Source: Planctomycetota bacterium (lineage in GTDB: Bacteria; Planctomycetota; MHYJ01; JACQXL01). From it: a DNA stretch of 6,532 bases. The stretch covers positions 1 to 6,532 of the forward strand of contig JACQXL010000251.1 in the NCBI GenBank assembly GCA_016208805.1. Reading direction: 5' to 3'. Below are positions 5,244-6,532 of the stretch, in pieces; the first letter of the stretch is position 1; each line of letters begins with the position of its first letter. Below the pieces are notes generated by a model. The model was not told where the DNA came from and made no database searches. It worked only from the letters and a program-made list of their open reading frames with translations. The position numbers and the translations under genes are program-made.

Positions 5244-5696
5244 CTATTTCTTGAGCATCGGCTTGAGTTCGTCCATAAACTCGCTCAAATCCTTGAATTC
5301 GCGGTAAACCGATGCAAACCTGACATAGGCGACCTGGTCAAGTTTCTTGAGTTCCTTCATCACCAGTTCGCCAACCTGTTTAGAGGGCACTTCGCGGTCG
5401 TATTTATCGTGGAGTGCCCTTTCTATTGAAGCCACCACTTCTTCTATTTTGTCGGTGGAAACCGGCCGCTTCTCGCAGGCCTTAAGGAGCCCGGAGAATA
5501 GTTTCCGGCGGTCAAACGGCTGGTAAGAGCCGTCCTTTTTGACCACCCGCAGAGGAAGTTCATCCCGTTTCTCGTAGGTGGTGTACCGGCGTCCGCAGGC
5601 CAGACACTTGCGCCGGCGCCGGATGGCATACCCGCCGTCCGCCGCACGCGAATCAACTACCTCGTCGTTGTCCTTCTTGCAATTGGGACACTTCAT
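5244..5696 (-). CDS. nrdR: Transcriptional repressor NrdR (zinc ribbon + ATP-cone)
   Basis: NrdR represses ribonucleotide reductase operons by binding paired NrdR boxes; its ATP-cone senses ATP/dATP (family knowledge). The 150-residue length is typical. The zinc ribbon uses Cys3 and Cys6 (MKCPNC) and Cys31 and Cys34 (KCLACGRRYTTYE), with the conserved basic run AIRRRRK before the second pair. The ATP-cone covers about 47-140: LRVVKKDGSYQPFDRRKL, then VPSKQVGELVMKEL and VAYVRFASVYREF. The start at 5696 is chosen because family members begin with MxCPxC. The frame is open further up, and an ATG at 5735 would add 13 residues; neither start has a clear ribosome site. It is divergent from the synthetase gene and convergent with yidD. 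No nrd gene is in the window. Confidence 0.95.
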   Translation of the reverse strand: MKCPNCKKDNDEVVDSRAADGGYAIRRRRKCLACGRRYTTYEKRDELPLRVVKKDGSYQPFDRRKLFSGLLKACEKRPVSTDKIEEVVASIERALHDKYDREVPSKQVGELVMKELKKLDQVAYVRFASVYREFKDLSEFMDELKPMLKK

Positions 5697-5704
5697 ATAT
5701 CGTG

Positions 5705-5758
5705 TAAGCGGATTGAACTGATTAAACGGAACCATGTTAAATCCGCTTAATCCGTTTA
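5705..5758 (-). promoter_or_regulatory. Interleaved inverted repeats upstream of nrdR
   Basis: TAAGCGGATT (5705-5714) mirrors AATCCGCTTA (5740-5749) exactly, and TAAACGGA (5723-5730) mirrors TCCGTTTA (5751-5758) exactly. The two pairs interleave, so in RNA they would have pseudoknot topology; in DNA they make two related dyads. The right-hand arms are also a near tandem repeat (AATCCGCTT, AATCCGTTT). They overlap the predicted nrdR -10 region and the alternative ATG. They could be operator sites, perhaps for autoregulation, but they do not match the known NrdR-box consensus. Confidence 0.45.
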
Positions 5759-5781
5759 CCAAACTAATAATTTCTTGTCAA
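5753..5781 (-). promoter_or_regulatory. Candidate nrdR promoter
   Basis: A perfect minus-strand TTGACA (5776-5781), a 17-bp spacer and a weak TAAACG (5753-5758). Predicted +1 is near 5746, giving a leader of about 50 nt to the ATG at 5696. The -35 box overlaps that of the divergent synthetase promoter, so the two may compete for RNA polymerase. Confidence 0.4.
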
Positions 5782-5802
5782 TAAATATACATTGTGTATA
5801 AT
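5775..5802 (+). promoter_or_regulatory. Promoter of the acyl-CoA synthetase gene, leaderless arrangement
   Basis: TTGTCA (5775-5780), a 16-bp spacer and a perfect TATAAT (5797-5802) make a good sigma70-type promoter. +1 is predicted at about 5809, one base before the A of the ATG at 5810. No ribosome site can exist on such an mRNA, and none is seen in the DNA. Confidence 0.65.
5786..5800. promoter_or_regulatory. Dyad overlapping the synthetase -10 box, possible operator
   Basis: TATACA (5786-5791) and TGTATA (5795-5800) are perfect mirror halves around a 3-nt spacer. The site fills the promoter spacer and part of the -10 box, a place where a bound dimer would block transcription. The AT-rich sequence raises the chance of coincidence, and no candidate regulator is identified. 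Confidence 0.35.
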
Positions 5803-5809
5803 CACCAGC

Positions 5810-6532
5810 ATGAAGGATATTATCTGGGAACCATCCGGCGACTACCTGACCAAAAGCAATATCACCCGCTTTATGCGCAAACACTCCATCAAATCCTATG
5901 AAGACCTCATCAAGAAATCAACCACCGACACAGAATGGTTCTGGGACGCGGCCCTGAAAGACCTGGGTGTGGAGTGGTTCAAGCCGTATACCAAAATACT
6001 TGATGCATCCAAGGGATTCCCCTGGGCCAAGTGGTTCATCAACGGTAAAATCAATATCGTCCATAACTGCATTGATAGGCACGTCCGCAATCCGCAATCC
6101 GCAATCCGCAATGCGTTTGTCTGGGAAGGCGATGATGGCCAGGTCAAGAATGTCACCTATCAGGAACTGAATAATCAGGTCTGCAAGGCGGCCAACGCCC
6201 TCAAATCGCTCGGCATCAAAAAAGGCGACACCATCGGCATCTATATGCCGATGATACCTGAAATCGTCTATGCCTTCTTCGCCTGCCTGAAAATAGGCGC
6301 GGTGATAATCCCGATATTCTCCGGCTTCGGCGCCACGGCGCTGTCCACCCGGCTGGCCGATGCCAAGACCAAAGTAATCTTCACGTCCGACGGCGGGCTC
6401 AGGCGCGGCAAACAGGTGCTGCTCAAGAAAGAGGTTGACCTGGCCGCCAGGGATATCCCGACGCTTAAAAATATTATCGTGGTCAAACGACTCGGACTCA
6501 AGGATACACCGATGACGGCCGGACGCGACATC
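5810..6532 (+). CDS. AMP-forming acetyl-CoA synthetase-like protein, N-terminal 241 codons (cut by window edge)
   Basis: ANL-superfamily acyl-CoA synthetase: carboxylate + ATP + CoA gives acyl-CoA + AMP + PPi, usually acetate or propionate (family knowledge; the substrate cannot be set from this part). The N-terminal cap (ACAS_N) spans about 1-90, with WEPSGDY (6-12), EWFWDAALKDLGVEWFKPY (42-60), KWFINGKINIVHNCIDRHV (74-92) and then FVWEGDDG. The AMP-binding domain begins at about 115: YQELNNQVCKAANALKSLGI, GDTIGIYMPMIPEIVYAFFA, GAVIIPIFSGFG and VIFTSDGGLRRGK. The alignment reaches GRDI and the window ends before the P-loop and adenylation motifs. Between DRHV and FVWEGD lie 10 residues (RNPQSAIRNA) made by a 7-bp tandem repeat, about two more than E. 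coli Acs has there as I recall it. The ATG at 5810 has no ribosome site but fits the promoter. No pta/ackA or other acetate gene is visible. Confidence 0.9.
   Translation, partial: MKDIIWEPSGDYLTKSNITRFMRKHSIKSYEDLIKKSTTDTEWFWDAALKDLGVEWFKPYTKILDASKGFPWAKWFINGKINIVHNCIDRHVRNPQSAIRNAFVWEGDDGQVKNVTYQELNNQVCKAANALKSLGIKKGDTIGIYMPMIPEIVYAFFACLKIGAVIIPIFSGFGATALSTRLADAKTKVIFTSDGGLRRGKQVLLKKEVDLAARDIPTLKNIIVVKRLGLKDTPMTAGRDI
6085..6112 (+). repeat. Four tandem copies of a 7-bp unit (CCGCAAT) inside the synthetase gene
   Basis: Four exact copies, 28 bp, are translated as part of RNPQSAIRN between the cap motif DRHV and the strand FVWEGD. Seven is not a multiple of three, so gain or loss of one unit would shift the frame about 100 codons into the gene. 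The same heptamer arrays recur, as I remember, in intergenic and gene-edge positions of some environmental genomes, read as NPQSAIRNPQSAI or ADCGLRIADCGL. Confidence 0.85.

Noticed and set aside
5685..5705. ACAC-GATATATGAA-GTGT around the nrdR start, resembling an NrdR box.
   Set aside because: Half-sites are separated by 10 bp rather than the consensus 8, there is no second box at helical spacing, and part of the match is nrdR coding sequence for the zinc-ribbon cysteine.
1..6532. Search for CRISPR arrays, defence genes, integrases or prophage genes.
   Set aside because: No direct-repeat/spacer pattern, integrase, transposase or phage protein is visible on either strand; the tRNA genes show no attachment-site duplication within the window.

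Overview
The window looks like chromosomal DNA from an uncultured bacterium of moderate GC. A secreted HEAT-repeat/von Willebrand A protein, missing or weak Shine-Dalgarno sites at several starts, and small dispersed repeats inside genes recall Planctomycetota or related candidate phyla. This assignment is a low-confidence inference, because no gene here is a taxonomic marker that can be read by eye.

Layout. Bases 1-4374 form one minus-strand block. It is transcribed from a promoter near 4370 through a long structured leader, a secreted HEAT/VWA protein, tRNA-Pro(CGG), ridA, tRNA-Pro(UGG) and comEC, which runs off the left edge after 733 codons. Gaps between successive genes are 11-77 nt, so the tRNAs are probably processed out of one long transcript. 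Bases 4454-5167 read rightward: rnpA (RNase P protein) overlaps yidD (membrane-insertion factor) by ATGA. The usual rpmH upstream and yidC downstream are absent. A long hairpin at 5172-5236 separates yidD from the convergent nrdR (5244-5696, minus). From 5775 rightward, a divergent promoter drives an AMP-forming acetyl-CoA synthetase-like gene that runs off the right edge after 241 codons.

Most notable. (1) yidD carries a 135-bp palindromic, MITE-like insertion flanked by TTAA. It is exactly 45 codons long, and removing it restores a normal 72-residue YidD. (2) The rnpA/VWA intergenic region contains two elaborate nested stem-loops. Read on the minus strand, they begin where a TATAAT box predicts the transcription start, which suggests an unassigned structured leader RNA. 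(3) The synthetase gene has four tandem copies of a 7-bp unit inside its reading frame. (4) Both rightward promoters place +1 at or next to the start codon, suggesting leaderless mRNAs for rnpA and the synthetase. (5) Two interleaved inverted repeats lie just upstream of nrdR.

The genes are mostly housekeeping (tRNA supply, tRNA processing, membrane biogenesis, imine detoxification, ribonucleotide reductase control, acetate activation, DNA uptake). I see no defence system, CRISPR array or prophage. The novelty lies in the repeats and noncoding structure.
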